Positions 11,083 to 23,678 of a DNA stretch of 64,000 nucleotides are shown piece after piece. The DNA comes from Prillingera fragicola (lineage: Eukaryota > Basidiomycota > Tremellomycetes > Trichosporonales > Trichosporonaceae), in contig BEDY01000003.1 in the NCBI GenBank assembly GCA_002335605.1, positions 1,922,001 to 1,986,000 of the forward strand. The letters are read 5' to 3'. The notes beneath the pieces are model-generated. The model saw only the letters and a program-made list of their open reading frames with translations. It was not told the origin of the DNA and did no database searches. The translations under genes and the position numbers were made by a program. How positions within the stretch are numbered: the stretch's first letter is position 1; each line of letters opens with the position of its first letter.

Positions 11083-14000
11083 GCTCGTTGAGAGGTTATT
11101 CTGAAGTAAAAGCAAGTACTTGTGCGGCTGGACAACACACATTGTCGATGTACGTCTGCGCTGTTGACCGCCGCTCACTTCACATCACTTACCACTGACA
11201 ATGCCACACTAACTATGCCACACCGACCATGCAACTCTTGACACTGGTGCCACTGAACAGCGCAACCTGGCCACAAAGCGCGAACCCTCGTTTGCGGCAA
11301 ATGACAGCCGCGGATACCCTCTCTTGACCCTACCTCCGCGGTAACGATAGCGAGCGCGGCAGAGAGCATGACAAGGGCAACCCCGCGCTATTCTAGGCCA
11401 GCAGCGACCTAGAATAAGAGGTGCCGCGGATAGCGAGCTTAAGCTCCAATACGACGTAAAGAATGCCGACCGCCTCAAAAAGAACATGACCGGATGTTCT
11501 AGCTCCGGAATCACAGACTTTTGGTAACGCTGATCGAACTGCAGCGTCACCCAGTTATGCTCAAGCTCTCCACTAACCTGGCCAGCCATTACTCGGTTCA
11601 CGACCACCTATTGAGTGCGGGCTGTCGTGCTCGGCGTCACATCCCTGATTCCACATGTCACCTCGCCAGGCGTACCGCTGGTTCGGCCACTGTGCCGGCA
11701 GGGTGCTGCCGTCATGGGCGTAGTGGTTCCATTGTCAACGCTCAGGGATTACGGATTTCATCGATCACTCCGCGTCCGGGATATAGTCCGCTACATTCAT
11801 GCAAGGATCTACCGGCGAACCCCACGCTGGCGTGTCCGACAGGCGGCACAGGCTTTAATAGTCGTGACGACTCCGGCCATCGGCGAACGCATGCAGGAAC
11901 ATGGAGGGGCAGGTCGTGTGCAAGTCGGCCAAACGATGTTGGACGGCTAATCGTGCCACAGTGTTGGAACAGCTTGGTCGTGTACGCACCTTCAGGGCGA
12001 GTGCAAGACCTCGAGCGGGTGATCCGTTCTCAACTGAGAGGCAACAGCGCTCTGTTGACGAACAAAGGGTCTGGACACTCGGCCACTGGGGTTCGGGGAG
12101 ACCGTCGACGACCAGCCCGAGCATTTTCCGCTCGAGGATGTCTAGCCTAGTCGGCGCGGTAGTGCCCAAGAGCGGGGGACAAAGAGGAACGGCTGATCCA
12201 TTGAGTACAATTGATACTTGCTTGACACATTACCAAACGAGAGTAGTCGCTTGGTAGTGTTGATTGAAGCTAGCCCCTGGACCCGAACCAAAAGGCCACT
12301 GCTGGCGTCATCAGCATGCGGCAAAGAAGCCTTTGAGGCTAGTAGGATGCGCAATCATTTATTTTTTTATAAAGCATGCGCGTGCCTTATGCTGATCTTA
12401 CGGAAACCGAGTACGTTAGAGTACAAGTGACACGTTGAACTAGCTCAATTCACCCAAGGATAACATTGTGCAAGCACAACCTTGTCATAGCCTGCCGCTG
12501 GCCGAATATCTGCACCCTGCTACCAACATGCAAACCTTGCTGCACACGTGAACAGCCTCGCATGGACCATGGACCACGTAACATAACAAAAGCAACTTCT
12601 CAAAAAGGTTGTGGACATTTTTCCAAAGAATTAGCCGTTCCAGAAGAACATTACAGTTTAAGGCACGCAGGAACACCAGGCACGTTTAGGCACACCGAAC
12701 AGGCGATCATAGTCCAAAACCTTGGTAGCGGGTCTACCTTTGTGACTTTTTTTCTTCTGCTTGATGCTGCTGCTGCATTCATCGTTCTTCCCTTTGGACA
12801 GCTCTGGCCGCTCCCGGCCAATTGACTATGGGTAGCCAGCGGAGCCGAGCCTCATGCCGAGAGCCACAGACACTTGCAAGACGTTTTGATACTAGTAACG
12901 CACCTCTTTTGTATGACAAGTTTATTCGGCACCTTCGGCATCCTGTCCACCTTTAAAGTTCTTGCTGGCACCAAGCTGTCGTCACTTTAGAGTTGTCGGT
13001 TGCGCACCTGTTCACCAGGGACCGCGTGGTGTAGGTTTGGCTCGGCCACTCCGTAAGTGTCTGGCCTGATTTGCAGCCCGTCGTAGACTATGCCTGGTAG
13101 TGGCAACCTCCAACACTGGCCAACATCGTCGTTGCAGCTTTCTAAGACTGACACCAAGTGTAAACCTGGCACTCCTGTCTGTAGATCCGCAGTGGAGCCT
13201 CGAACATTCACGGCACTCGGGTCACCAGTCTCGGTAAACCAAGCCCGTCAGCGTCTCGCACCACTCCGCAGCGCTGCAGCATCGCTCCGGTGGCCGGTGT
13301 CGGGTGGACTTTGCTTCGGGCCACAGGAGGAGCTTTTTTCGGGGTCTGCTTGGCCCTTTGGGGTCTGCTTCTGGAATTCTGGAACCCCAAAGTACCTGCC
13401 CAGATTTGTGCGAGAGTGCACAGCACAGGGAGTGTGCTTGTGAGGAAGACACAGGGCGTGGCGTTTAGGAACATAGGAACTCTGAAGTGTAAAAGCAAAA
13501 AAAGGATATTCGACGACGCGTCTCAAAAGTCTCGATTACAAGATTTTGATTTGTCTAAGCTAGCCCATGAGATTTCGCTTTGTAGTGTATTTCACCCAGT
13601 GTAAAGTCTATTGATGAGGGCAACGTAAATTACAGGTGACATACCGTTTTGCCTTGAAACGACGCATTAGCGTTCATGTGCCCGACGTAAAGGTGAATTG
13701 AACGCGCGTGGCTGCGCTAGGTGAAAAGCAAATTGTTTCGTGTCAGCCAGTTCAAGCGACCCGCCACACTTGTGTGGATCTGCGACGTGCTAGGGTCGTC
13801 AATTGGCCTTGCACTGGTGTCTGTCATGTGGCGAGTGTGGCGGTTCATGACGCTGGGGTCAGTGATCAGTGTTCAGTGATCAGTGACGAGCAAGTGACAT
13901 TCCAGCACACGCCTGGCTCCACAACACTGCACCGCTGCTGCATAGAGTAGCCATGGGTTGGAGAGAGGGTGGTGCCGGTGCCGGTGCCGCAGCGGAACTG

Positions 14001-16544
14001 GCCCGGACCGTCGTCATGTAACGCAGGTTGCCGCTGCCGCGAGCTTGCCGGTCGATTAAGCTTGACCCGAACATGATGACTCGGTCTAGCGTCGTAGTTC
14101 AATGTGAGTTTAGAAGCGCGCCTGCAAGGCCTGCAACTGTATGTGTCTGGAACCCTTGATATCGGATCGAGAGCCCCTTGCAGGATCTTTTATCGTCGGA
14201 GTGCAAGCACCAAGAACAACGACGCGCAATGTTCCTGGGTGACACGTCATCCTACAAACTAAGCCAACCGGGAAGGACGGGAAACTTGATACAGTGCGGC
14301 ACGATGCGGCACCTTGTTGGAAAAAAACAACACATGCGTACAATGTGTATGCAAGGCCATTCCACTGCACCGCTATGCATGAGGTTACTGGGGGTGTTTG
14401 CCGTGCACGTGGACGGAGCGGGGAGGTGGTGTGATCCAAGGTCCTGGGTGCCTCCAACGCGCTCAATCGCCGTGATGTGAGTGACAAGGTCACTGAAATA
14501 GTGCAGGCCCCCCGTGTGTGTCGGTGGAGGTTCGTCCAGCAGGCCATTTGCGGTGCAGCGGCCGTTCCAGAATGGCACGCTGCGGAAACAGACCTTTGAC
14601 GCGTCAAACTGTTCAATCAGACGTCGGCTTTGGGATGAAGACGTTGGCAGTCCAGGGTGTCAAAGGATCAAAGGATTAGGGAACACTGCTATTCTGTTTA
14701 GAGTGGTGCCCTGTAATAGGCAAAAATAAAATACAAGCAAAGAGAGCTGCTTTCCCTGGCGCGACAAGGAAGAAGGGGGACGCCACTGTCACTCGCCCTT
14801 TGATCCAGAGGCCAGATGTTGGCTACCAGGTTTACAGGTATGCACTAGACCACTTAAATTCACAGTGGCGTTCGACGCGTCGAAGGCGGCTGAGTTTCAC
14901 TGCCGCGTCTTGCCATCTAGCCTCTCGGGCTTGTGACATCCGTCTGCAAAGCAAAAGCCGACGTGATGTCGCTAGCGACGCATGATCATTGATCGCATGA
15001 CGGCGGCCACTACTAGTTACGCCCCGAGGAACGCGTTTGGCAGCGCCAAAATATATTCCCACTACCGCTCCCATATCAGCGGCACGGGAAGCGCGATAGG
15101 AGGTTCAAAAAGCACATGCCACATGCATTGGGTGGTGCGGGGGCCCGATTGGAAGGACACGACGCAGGTGTGATTACTGGGATCCGACCGGCACAATCAT
15201 CACAAACGCAGCACAAAAGACGGGAAGCAAAGGAACGAGCTTTGGAGCCAGATTGTTTTGCAGGGTACCGTTGTGCGGGTGCGTGAGTCGCCGGTCACTA
15301 GTTGCCGGCCGGGCAGGCGGGGTACTCGTAAGGGGAGCGCGGGCCGGGCGCGGGGAACTATGGGTAGGTAGATTGTGTGCGCTTTTGCGACCGACCTGCT
15401 AATGTGTTGTGCACGAGGCGGTGCTTGCGGCGTCGCCCGCTTGGTGCCCGAGTTGAGCATCATGCAGGATCTCGCCTGCGTGTCACACCCCTTGCTGATG
15501 GTATCCGCTGCAGCCGCTAAAGACAAATATTGGCTTTTGGAGCGCTAACAGGAGAAAATGCCTTGGCCTCGTTCATTGAACAATGCGAGTGGCGTTGGGC
15601 GCGTTGAGGGGCATGGGCTCAAGGCGGCGGCGTCGAGGTGGGGGATCTCGTCGCCATCGGTGGGCAGGATGGGTTGCCTTGCCTTGCCTTGCCTTTGGGG
15701 GGTGCTCGCTATGCACGTCCGTTCATTTTCCAAAGGAGGGGCAGATTTAAGCGTGATTGTGAGGATGAGATTTTGTATTTTACCCTGAATGTGGGTGCCC
15801 AGGGCGCAAGACGCGTTTGTCACGGTTTGGGACTTCCCTGAGATGGAAAGAAGATTGCTCAAGAGGGAACTGGCACTCAGGGGCCGCACGGACACCTCCT
15901 CACTGTGGCTTGGCTACCGCTGGGCCGCTGGCCGGTGGGGAGGAGGAGTCGTCGCACCAGCCATGCATGCGCGCGCTGGTCGGTCAATGGTAGCACGAGG
16001 GAGCGTGTCGTACTACGCCGGAACAAGACTGAGACCGAGCTTGGACGCGGGCCTGGACGCCTGGACACTTTATGCGGTTTTCAGCTAGGGTCTGGGAACG
16101 ACCAGGAGCAGGGCACGGACGCACGTCGGCGGTCTGGGTCCTCCCTTTTGATTTTACCCCAGCCAGCATGGAGGAGCAAAAGAGACGCGACTGACCATGG
16201 TGGTGCGTGCACGCTCTGCTGAAATCGGGGCCTGCCCTGAGCAAGGAGGCTACCGCAGCAGCAGACCAGAGGAGATCAGGATCGTCCACTGCCGCCTGCC
16301 CAAGAGTCACACCTTGCATACCCACCTCGTTCATATAAGTCTGGGACCACTCCCCTATCCTACTCCACCACTTCTTCTTCTTGACGCCCATTCTCTTCTC
16401 TGTACACCACTTGCACTGCACGCGTTGAACGTAAAAGCAGCCAGCTGTACACCCCTCGACCCCTCTCTCTTATTCTCTCCACGACCGACCTCCCTCTCCA
16501 CCACCACCACCACCACCGGCTAATCACCCGCCTCCACCCATACA
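11083..16544. other. Long gene-poor interval
   Basis: About 5.5 kb without a gene that can be supported. All open frames are short, overlapping on both strands and lack plausible exon junctions. The far right end (about 16330-16544) is the pyrimidine-rich leader of the cyclin gene, with TATAAG at 16334-16339 and a (CCA)n run at about 16498-16516. A pentanucleotide run of GCCTT units lies near 15674-15693. A short duplication of a GTGATCAGTG-like element lies at about 13861-13890. The interval may hold a long promoter, non-coding RNA or decayed elements. Confidence 0.5.
15674..15693. repeat. Short (GCCTT)n tandem run
   Basis: Four direct copies of the pentamer, the last followed by a G-run. 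It is a simple-sequence repeat with no coding context. Confidence 0.7.
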
Positions 16545-17713
16545 ATGTTCGCGTCCCCCGCTTCCTCGTCGTCGGCTGCCAGCCTCTACCCTTCTGGCAC
16601 GCCTCGCTTCACTCCTCTTTCGCCTTGCTTTGAGGACCGCATCCACCCCGCGTCTCTCGAGCCTTGCGGTGACCACGACCCGGCGCTGCTCGAGTTCATT
16701 CGCTCGGACGTGTCGCGCGAGCTTGTCTGTGAGTGGCCCCACACGCGTCAAGCCTCGTCCATACTAACCTCCTTCCAGCCTACATTGCTCGCACCACTAC
16801 ATCTGTCATTGCATGCTCGACCACCATCCCCGCCTCCAGCAGCGAGGCTCAGGCGCTGGCGCTTCCGTCTCTCACGACCTTTGTCGCCGTCGTCTGTGAG
16901 CAGTCCAACGTCCAGGTGCCCACGCTTCTGGCAACAATCGTCTACCTCGAGCGCCTCCGCACGCGCCTTCCCCGGGTTGCCAAGGGTGAGTTGTCCTCTT
17001 TTTGTCATTGTGTTTTGCAAACACGCACTGACACTCTTCCAGGCATGCCATGCACGCGCCACCGTGTCTTTCTCGCTACCCTGATCTGCGCCGCCAAATA
17101 CCTCAACGACTCGAGCCCCAAGAACAAGCACTGGTGTCGCTACGCCCAAATGTTCTCGCAGGCCGAGATCAACCTCATGGAGAAGCAGCTTCTGTACCTC
17201 CTCGACTACAACCTGGCCATCACCGAAGACGAGGTGGTCCGCTACTCGCAGACCTTCCTCCAGCAGTACTCGTTTGACATTCCTTCTCCCGTCTCACCCG
17301 TGTCCGAGCTCCCGGTCACTCCCCGTCTGCCTTCCGGTCACGTCCTGCCCGTCTACGAGGCGGAGCTTCCCAAGACTCCCGCCGCTGTCGCCAGCCCCGG
17401 TGTCTACGGCCACGTCGCGCCTTCCCTCGACCGCTCCGACTCGCTGTCATCGCTTGGCTCGGACGGCCCTGTCACGCCCCGCACCACTTCACCATCGCCT
17501 TCCCCGGAGCAGTACCAGCAGTACCACCACGGCCGCATTGCTCGCGCTGTCGCAACAGTACAGCGCCCCGCACCCGCAGCGCTCGCACCCGCGCACTGCG
17601 CCCAGATCCACATTGCGGACCCGGCCGAGCCCCCGCTTGCTCCTCGTGACGCCGCAAAGGGCGAGTCGCTCGTTCAGCGCTTCTTCCGCCGCCGCCCCGT
17701 CGCCTACGCATAG
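16545..17713 (+). CDS. Pcl/Pho80-family cyclin
   Basis: Regulatory subunit for a Pho85-type cyclin-dependent kinase. Exons 16545-16728, 16779-16985 and 17043-17713 give 353 residues; the first intron has a perfect TACTAAC branch site. The cyclin box runs from about residue 45 to 185: [15 protein letters not shown], then a [19 protein letters not shown] helix, then [24 protein letters not shown]. The last of these is the signature of Pcl1/Pcl2/Pho80-type cyclins, which have the KN-W element in place of the mitotic cyclin motifs. The C-terminal tail is Pro/Ser-rich with several SP/TP sites ([13 protein letters not shown]) and is probably disordered and phosphorylated. A TATAAG lies 206 bp upstream and the leader is CT-rich. 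Which Pcl subgroup it belongs to is not settled. Confidence 0.9.
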
Positions 17714-19320
17714 ACGGTTCGACGACGCTTTTTATACATGTCCTTTCGAATTTGGTCTCTCTACATCTACATTACGCTCTAGCACGTTCATCATACGCCA
17801 TCATCCAGGCAGGCCCTGGCACTCGAATAGTGCTCGCGGGCGACACCACATACACACACATTTGTATCAATAATCACATAGGACTCTCCACTGCATAGTC
17901 TGTGTTCGACTGGTCGAATGCTACTACCTTGAAATGATTCCCACTGTTGCGCTGCATGTGAACTGACAGATCATCTGAGCTTTTGCTCGGCTGGTGGAGA
18001 CATGGGTGGAGCGGCGCGTCGTGTGAACACGGCAAAGTGCGGGTGTGACTTTTCGAGCACAATGGATGGCCCGGCCGGAACGGTAAATGACCCATCAATG
18101 TGGACAATGAAGAGCAATGTCTGCTGATCACTTGAATGCATGTCTGCTGATCACAGTAGTGTGTGCGCTACCTTGGCACAGAAGCACCGAAGCGAGCCAT
18201 GTCCAGCTGTGTGCGCACAAAAGGAGTCTCTAACGCGTTCTTAGCACTCAGGCGGCCCATTCATCAGTAGTAGTATTCAAACGACTGCCACAAGCAGTGC
18301 GACGCTCGCCCCACTCCCCAGATCCCGCCCACATACCAAGCGCGCGACTCCACTACATGTTAACAAATGAAACCGCTAATGCCGTGTACACTATGGGCGG
18401 AGACGCAAATTCCATGTCGCCCCATTCATGCTCCATCTCGGCATGCACGCGTACGCACTCGCTCTCAAATGCAGCACTCTTGTGGCAGTAGAATTAGCGT
18501 TTTAATCTCCAACAATGACTCGCTACAGCTTAGCGCTAGAGCACATCCGCGGGCACCTTTACCATTCCAGCATGCCGCGCCGACGAGCGTTTCGTCTCTG
18601 AGCGCGTCTTGGTTCTAGACTCTGTCCGAGTTTGGGGGTTGCTGGGCCTGATGCGGAGACTGGGTCCACTGATGCCGTTGACTGTTCGTATCATTTACGT
18701 ACAGATCAATGAACGCGTGACTCACCCCGCGTCCACTGCCACACAGCTATTGTGTAACATGTAGCATGTAACAGGCGGCGGGCTACTTGACGGCAAGCGC
18801 AGTCAACCCGTTTGACCTTCATTGCTCTTTTTTCAATCACGCCGTTCACGTTGTGGGAGCACGATTGCAATGATTCCCAAAATACAGAAAACTCATGTAT
18901 CAACCCGCTTTCGCACGAATGGGCATCCCGCCTCACCCGCATGCATACCGAATGCCACGGATGCAAAGCCACCACCCAAAAACGGACACTGCGGGCGGCG
19001 GACACAGGACAGGGGAGGGGGCTGGAAGTCCAGCGCACACACCCCAACACACACAAAGATTGGGCTGTTCTCCCCGCGCCGCGTGTCTTGGGCACCTTTT
19101 TTGGGAAGCTCGCAGCAGTTTGGGTTGCCGTGGGTGTATCTGCTGCGGTTGGGTCTGGTTGTGCCACATACCTCCCTCTGTTACTGTGATGGGCGGGTAA
19201 CTGACCATCCGAAATGTGGCAAGGGAGCTTAACCGAAATCGGAAAGTAGGCAGCTGCTATAGTTTTGTTGGAGATGGGCTGTTGGGCCTGACAATAGCTG
19301 CGTGATGCTCTTCGATTATC
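17714..19320. other. Gene-poor interval downstream of cyclin
   Basis: About 1.6 kb with no supportable gene. A near-direct duplication of ATGTCTGCTGATCAC lies at about 18117-18156. An open frame on the minus strand at 18706-19368 is rich in Cys, Arg and Trp and looks like chance. Confidence 0.45.
18117..18156. repeat. Short direct repeat
   Basis: The 15-mer ATGTCTGCTGATCAC occurs twice about 22 bp apart, with similar flanks. It is a tandem duplication of unknown role. Confidence 0.6.
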
Positions 19321-19362
19321 GTGGCCGTGAGGATAACTCGCCCAACTTCTGCCCACCCATTG

Positions 19363-19722
19363 ATGCACTCCGCCACTTTGATGCTTCCATACGACGTCTT
19401 TCTGAGCTTCTTTCCGCGCACCCTCAATCTAAACGGCGACTTGCGGCTCCACCCGACGGACAACTCGCACTCCACAGTTCGGATCACTGATCGCTACCTT
19501 CAGATCATCGAGGACCTGGATCCTTGATTCCTGGAGAGTCGTCGTCCAGCTACGAAGCAGCTCACTAGCTTGGCCAGGACTGAGAGGCACTTGAACCACT
19601 GTTTTGGGTCCGCTCTTACACCCGTTTTCTACGGACAGTGCGCACAACTGCTTCGGCGAGTGTTCGGACAGCAGGATATTACCGGTCCCAAGGCACAACC
19701 CTTTGCTTCTCTTCCAGCATGA
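19363..19722 (+). pseudogene. Possible broken F-box-like gene fragment
   Basis: A single frame is open from before 19363 to the TGA at 19720-19722, interrupted only by a TGA at 19525-19527. The flanks read as typical protein on both sides of the stop: ITDRYLQIIEDLDP before it, and a segment after it with PATKQLTSLARTERHLNHC and LTPVFYGQCAQLLRR. The spacing of Leu and the order 'ILE-DLDP ... L-SLART-RHLN-----LTPVFYGQ' recall the F-box fold of fungal proteins (LP-ELL-LI--HL ... L-LSRV-R-FN-LA-PLLYR). No GT or AG sites were found that would splice out the stop. It could be a decayed gene or a chance open frame. Confidence 0.25.
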
Positions 19723-21578
19723 CGCCGGCAAAGTGATGCAGCTCTTTGGCAAGCAAAGGGATTCCTCAAATGTCCTGTATTCGACCTTTGGGCCAGCGAG
19801 TTATCAGCTCCCCGCTTACCCCATCGTCCGGACGCCAGGCGGCAGCCCAAAGACCCTAAGAGGTTGCTTCCCGGTCAGTTCCGCGTTCACTCGCGCTCCC
19901 GGGATGGCGCCACATCATGCTGCGACGCTGGTCTGGCCAGCCACTCAAGGTTTGTCGTGTGAGCGTGCGGCGGTGTGCCCAAGCTTTCTAGAACAAGAGT
20001 GTATAGCGTCACGCTCTTGATGTGAAACCGAGATCGGTGTGCATTGCACCTGAGCTGGGTGGCCGATTGGCCGATATATTGATATCAAAGTAAGCGACAC
20101 TGAAGGCGAAATCAAGCCATGGCTGCTTCACTCCACTGAAGGCATAGTGTTTGCCTAGACAGTAATATCCTATCCAACAATCCCTTCTGACATTTCTACT
20201 TGTACGCAAGCCCCGAGCTGCTCGGCAACCTTGACAAGAGCGCGGGACTGAATCGATGCTTTCGCGGCTGATGAAGAACTATGGTGCCTCAGTGTTGAAC
20301 GCCGTTCCAGCGATATTGAGAGAGCCCAGTTAGTGCCCTCCCCAGCAACGGCGGGAGGAAGATGTCCCCCCTTGAACTTGCCACCAACAGACCTTGCGGC
20401 GATGATGCAACATTTGGCAGTGTTTAAGAGCATGTCAGCGAGTATCTGGTCGGGGCAGGGCATGGCAACGGCTGTGGCCTTCGAGGCTGCGTGGATGGCC
20501 GCAATGACATTGTCGTTGCCCATGAGACCGGCTGTCCGGTCGCACAGGCCAGTGACGTTCGCAGAAGTGACAAACAAGAGGTTGGGGTTCGCAGTGTTTG
20601 CGCCATTGTTCCCAGGAGTGAGCCCATTAAAACCCCTCGCAAGTTCTAACTGGCATTCCCGGCTTGATGACAAGTGAGAAGCTACCTGTGACAACCGCAG
20701 GAGGATAGTGAAGTAGGCAGTACCCTTAGCTGGCTCTGTGGTAGGGGTTAGGTGGTGCTCTTCACCGCCGCCACAACTAAGCCCTTTTACAATATGTTGA
20801 ATGTTATCTACTGGGGCAATGCTCTGTGAAGGCTGTTGGGGGCAAAGAAGAGAGCTGCATCCCAACAGCTCAAGTTGTCCACACCACAACTTTGCCAGGC
20901 CAGAGCATGGTGACACTTGTCGTCACCAAGTCGTAGGGCAACATAGGAATACGCTGCGCTAACATTTGCCGGGATTGGTCCAAATAATTGCACACACTTT
21001 CACACTGACAGCTCAACGGGCTTTGTCTGTGAACAACTCTTACTAGGCAGTATGGCCCCACAGCCCCAGTCTTACCCTCCAGATGTGCCCCAGCGCGCTC
21101 GGCTCCTTGTGAACAGTGTCTGCCACTTCCCCAATCAAGGCACATCTGTACTGTATTGTATGTACTGTACCGGGTTCGCGACATCTTAGCGCCAACCCCA
21201 ATGTACCGCTTTCTGTCAACTATAAGTCCTACCCAAGCCCAACGAAGCTGTCAACACTCGCAATACTCGAACCGTGACCGCCTCCGACATCGACCAACCC
21301 GGGAATGTTGACATTGGAGGAGTGCCACACGGCCATGACCTGTAGCCGATAGATACATTTTCGTGGTCGCTGTTGCAGCTGTAAATAACCTCCAGTCTCG
21401 TGACAAGACTTGGTCTATGTTCCGAACAGCGGCAGCTTGGGTCATACGATACATACGATGGGCTCGCCTTGCTCGGCTGCTGCTAAGACCGAGCCCAAGG
21501 CTTAAATGTTGACCGATGGCTAGGAAGCGAGTCAATATTGATTCATTCGTCACTGACCACACTGACTCCTGCTTCACG
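19723..21578. other. Gene-poor interval before LURP-one-like gene
   Basis: About 1.85 kb. The longest frame (20170-20916, minus, 248 codons) has no ATG near its start and no recognisable domain, so it is not called as a gene. The right end must hold the promoter of the next gene; a TATAAG is at about 21220. Nothing else is recognised. Confidence 0.4.
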
Positions 21579-22357
21579 ATGGGTAAAGCACCAGAGGCCA
21601 TCAGGCTTCTTGATCCAGTGGATCCTCCTATTGGCCTCTTCACCCACTTCTGGCGCAAGGAGCAGAAGACTGTCTTCTCAGACAAGCTGCTCAACATCAC
21701 TGCGGTGCATACCTTGAACTGACACCCGGCTGACCAGTCCAGAATTCTTTCATCATCCGAACCTCGGAAGGCGAAGAGCTGCTAAAGTGCGATACCAAAG
21801 CCCTCTCCGTCAAGGAGATGAAACGTGAGCCATCGAGTGCAGGGAAACAGCTCCCTCACGGTAGCCATCTCGGATATGAACGGCAACGGCCTCTTCGCCA
21901 TCCGCACAAAGATTGTGACATTCGTCCAAAAACAGATTGTAGAGGACCTAGCCGGCCGAGAGCTCTTCACCGTCATCAAGGCATTAGACAGTACGTCGTC
22001 CTGTGATATCTACAAACTGACACGAGGCAGTGAAGACGCGAATGCTCACAACCTTTCAAGACATTGTCTCTGGCCTCCCCGTAACGCTCATCCTCGTCGG
22101 AGACATGTTTCGGTACAATGCCGAAATCAGCCTCGAGAGCACTGGCCAGGTCGTGGCGACTATTTCGCGAGATTTCTGGAGCGGCGGATCGGGCGGGTGG
22201 CGCAAGAATAAGCAGACTGTGAGTTGCGCAGAGCTGATGGGAACTGATAACGCAGTATTACATGACCGTTGCAGTGGGTGTAGATCTGGCACTCATGGCA
22301 GGGTTCTGTCTCTGCGTTGACGCGCTGATGCATGAGGGGCACGGTGGTAGTGGCTGA
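21579..22357 (+). CDS. LURP-one-related / tubby-like C-terminal (LOR) domain protein
   Basis: Small beta-barrel protein of the LOR/scramblase superfamily. In fungi and plants its role is poorly known, though members are thought to bind membranes or lipids. Five exons (21579-21704, 21743-21824, 21865-21990, 22031-22218, 22256-22357) join in phase to 207 residues. The repeated family pattern is visible: FIIRTSEGEELLKCDTKALS, then ISDMNGNGLFAIRTK, then AGRELFTVIKALD, then the second half IVSGLPVTLILVGD with GQVVATISRDFW. It closes with YMTVAVGVDLALMAGFCLCVDAL, the hydrophobic C-terminal helix typical of the superfamily. An in-frame ATG at 21516 would add 21 residues; the ATG at 21579 (MGKAPEA) is preferred because fungal members start shortly before the first strand. 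Introns are 37-40 nt. It is convergent with NAA20. Confidence 0.85.
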
Positions 22358-22686
22358 GCCGTGGGCGAGCTAGGCCCAGGAGACGTTTTCGACTTGTTGT
22401 TGTACGAATTTCTGTTGTTCACTGTTAATGATATCTCCATCAGTTCGTGTCTAATGTCACATCAACAAGCCGCCAATGTCGCTACGCTACAGCTCTGTCC
22501 CGGATAACAGTAGTATGCCTTAATATGCAACGCCTTTGGCGTGGTGATGTAGGTTAATGTGTATGGCCCAGCCTGAACCCGCAGCAGGGTACAACAGGCT
22601 GGGATGCGCGTCTGCGCTCCCCTCTTCTTCTGTCGAGCATTCCAGCTCGCAACGACCGCTCCTCTCTTGCCTTTCCCAACATAAGC
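22358..22686. other. Convergent 3' spacer
   Basis: 329 bp between the ends of two convergent genes. It should carry both polyadenylation regions. No other feature is seen. Confidence 0.5.
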
Positions 22687-23678
22687 CTAAGCCCAGACCT
22701 CGTTGGGCGACACAAGCGTCTCCTTGCCGTTCTCGCGCACGGACTTGCCATCGACATCGCGAGGCATGCTCTTGCGCATGTCATAGCCGTCGAGCTCGTC
22801 GCGCGTGCTTCCAACACCCTCCATACCGTGGTAGTAGCTGCGGCGCGTCAGTTACTGGTCGTCACTTCTTAGGCACAGCCGCAAAGCATGGGAATGGGAA
22901 AGGGCCGGCGGCTTGGCGGTTATCAACACTGTCGCCTGACATTGATGGCCTTCTCGCCCCAGCGCGTCCACCGCCATGCCCCTCCCGCTCCCTCTACACA
23001 CACCCTTGCGCAAAGGAAAACTCACTCGACGACCCGGCGGAAGACGCTGTAGCCCAGCTTCTCATACATCTCAATGGCACGGTGGTTGTTACACCGCACG
23101 AAAAGGTCGACAAACCACGCGTCGACACAGTCGACACCCTCATCTGCCTCGTCGTCGTCGTTGCCATGCTCGACACCGTTACCGTTGGCCTGTTTCCGGG
23201 GTATCCGTGTTGGCCAGCCTGCGGAGCCGTCCGAGCTGAGCCGTTCGAGCATGGCCATGAATACGCGCGCCATGCCGAGGCCGCGCATGGCCGGCGAGAT
23301 GGAGAGGGCTGTGAGGTGGCCGTGGTGCTGGGGATCGGGCGATGGAGGCTCGTGCTTGGCGATCACTGAGGTGGTTGTCAGGGGTCTAGTTCCATGTCGT
23401 GTCATGTGAGGGGTTCTCCATGCGAGGTGCCGCGCGGGTCGCCAAACTCTGCGTACGCCGCTGCGACGGCAACGAAGACGCGCAAAATGTGCACACCATT
23501 ACTCACTGTATGCGCCAACCTCGTCCTCGAATGCACCCTGCGCGGCAATGCACATGTCTGGCCACTGGGCGAGATAGCTCGCATAATATCCCGTGTGGTA
23601 CGTCGCTGTCCATGGATCGGCGTTGACAGTGTGGAATTTGAAGACGTCTGTCGCCTCAAAGGGCCTGAGGACAGACAT
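22687..23678 (-). CDS. NAA20: NatB N-alpha-acetyltransferase catalytic subunit Naa20/Nat3
   Basis: Acetylates the N-terminal Met of proteins starting Met-Asp, -Glu, -Asn or -Gln, acting at the ribosome with Naa25. Exons 23678-23507, 23365-23026 and 22837-22687 join to 220 residues. Family landmarks are present in order: MSVLRPFEATDVFKFHTVNADP, YLAQWPDMCIAA, HGHLTALSISPAMRGLGMA (beta4 plus the acetyl-CoA loop), WFVDLFVRCNNHRAIEMY, LGYSVFRRVV and YDMRKSMPRD. The human protein is 178 residues. The extra length is mainly a roughly 30-residue polar and acidic insert (GNGVEHGNDDDEADEGVD region) between the acetyl-CoA helix and the WFVDLFVR strand. Upstream lie two CCAAT boxes and three CACGTG boxes. 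Confidence 0.95.

Noticed and set aside
11521..12150. 209-codon plus-strand frame in the gene-poor block
   Set aside because: Arg/Gly/Ser-rich with no domain, overlapped by open frames on the minus strand; judged chance.
18706..19368. 220-codon minus-strand frame
   Set aside because: Composition biased to Cys/Arg/Trp/His, no domain, and open frames on the opposite strand.
20170..20916. 248-codon open frame on the minus strand
   Set aside because: It begins at a GTG rather than ATG, has no upstream exon that fits, no recognisable domain, and an overlapping open frame on the other strand.
21825..22211. Alternative reading of the LOR gene with an 18-nt intron or a GTG start
   Set aside because: An intron of 18 nt is too short and gives the wrong frame; the 40-nt intron ending at CGGTAG restores the family motif ISDMNGNGLF.
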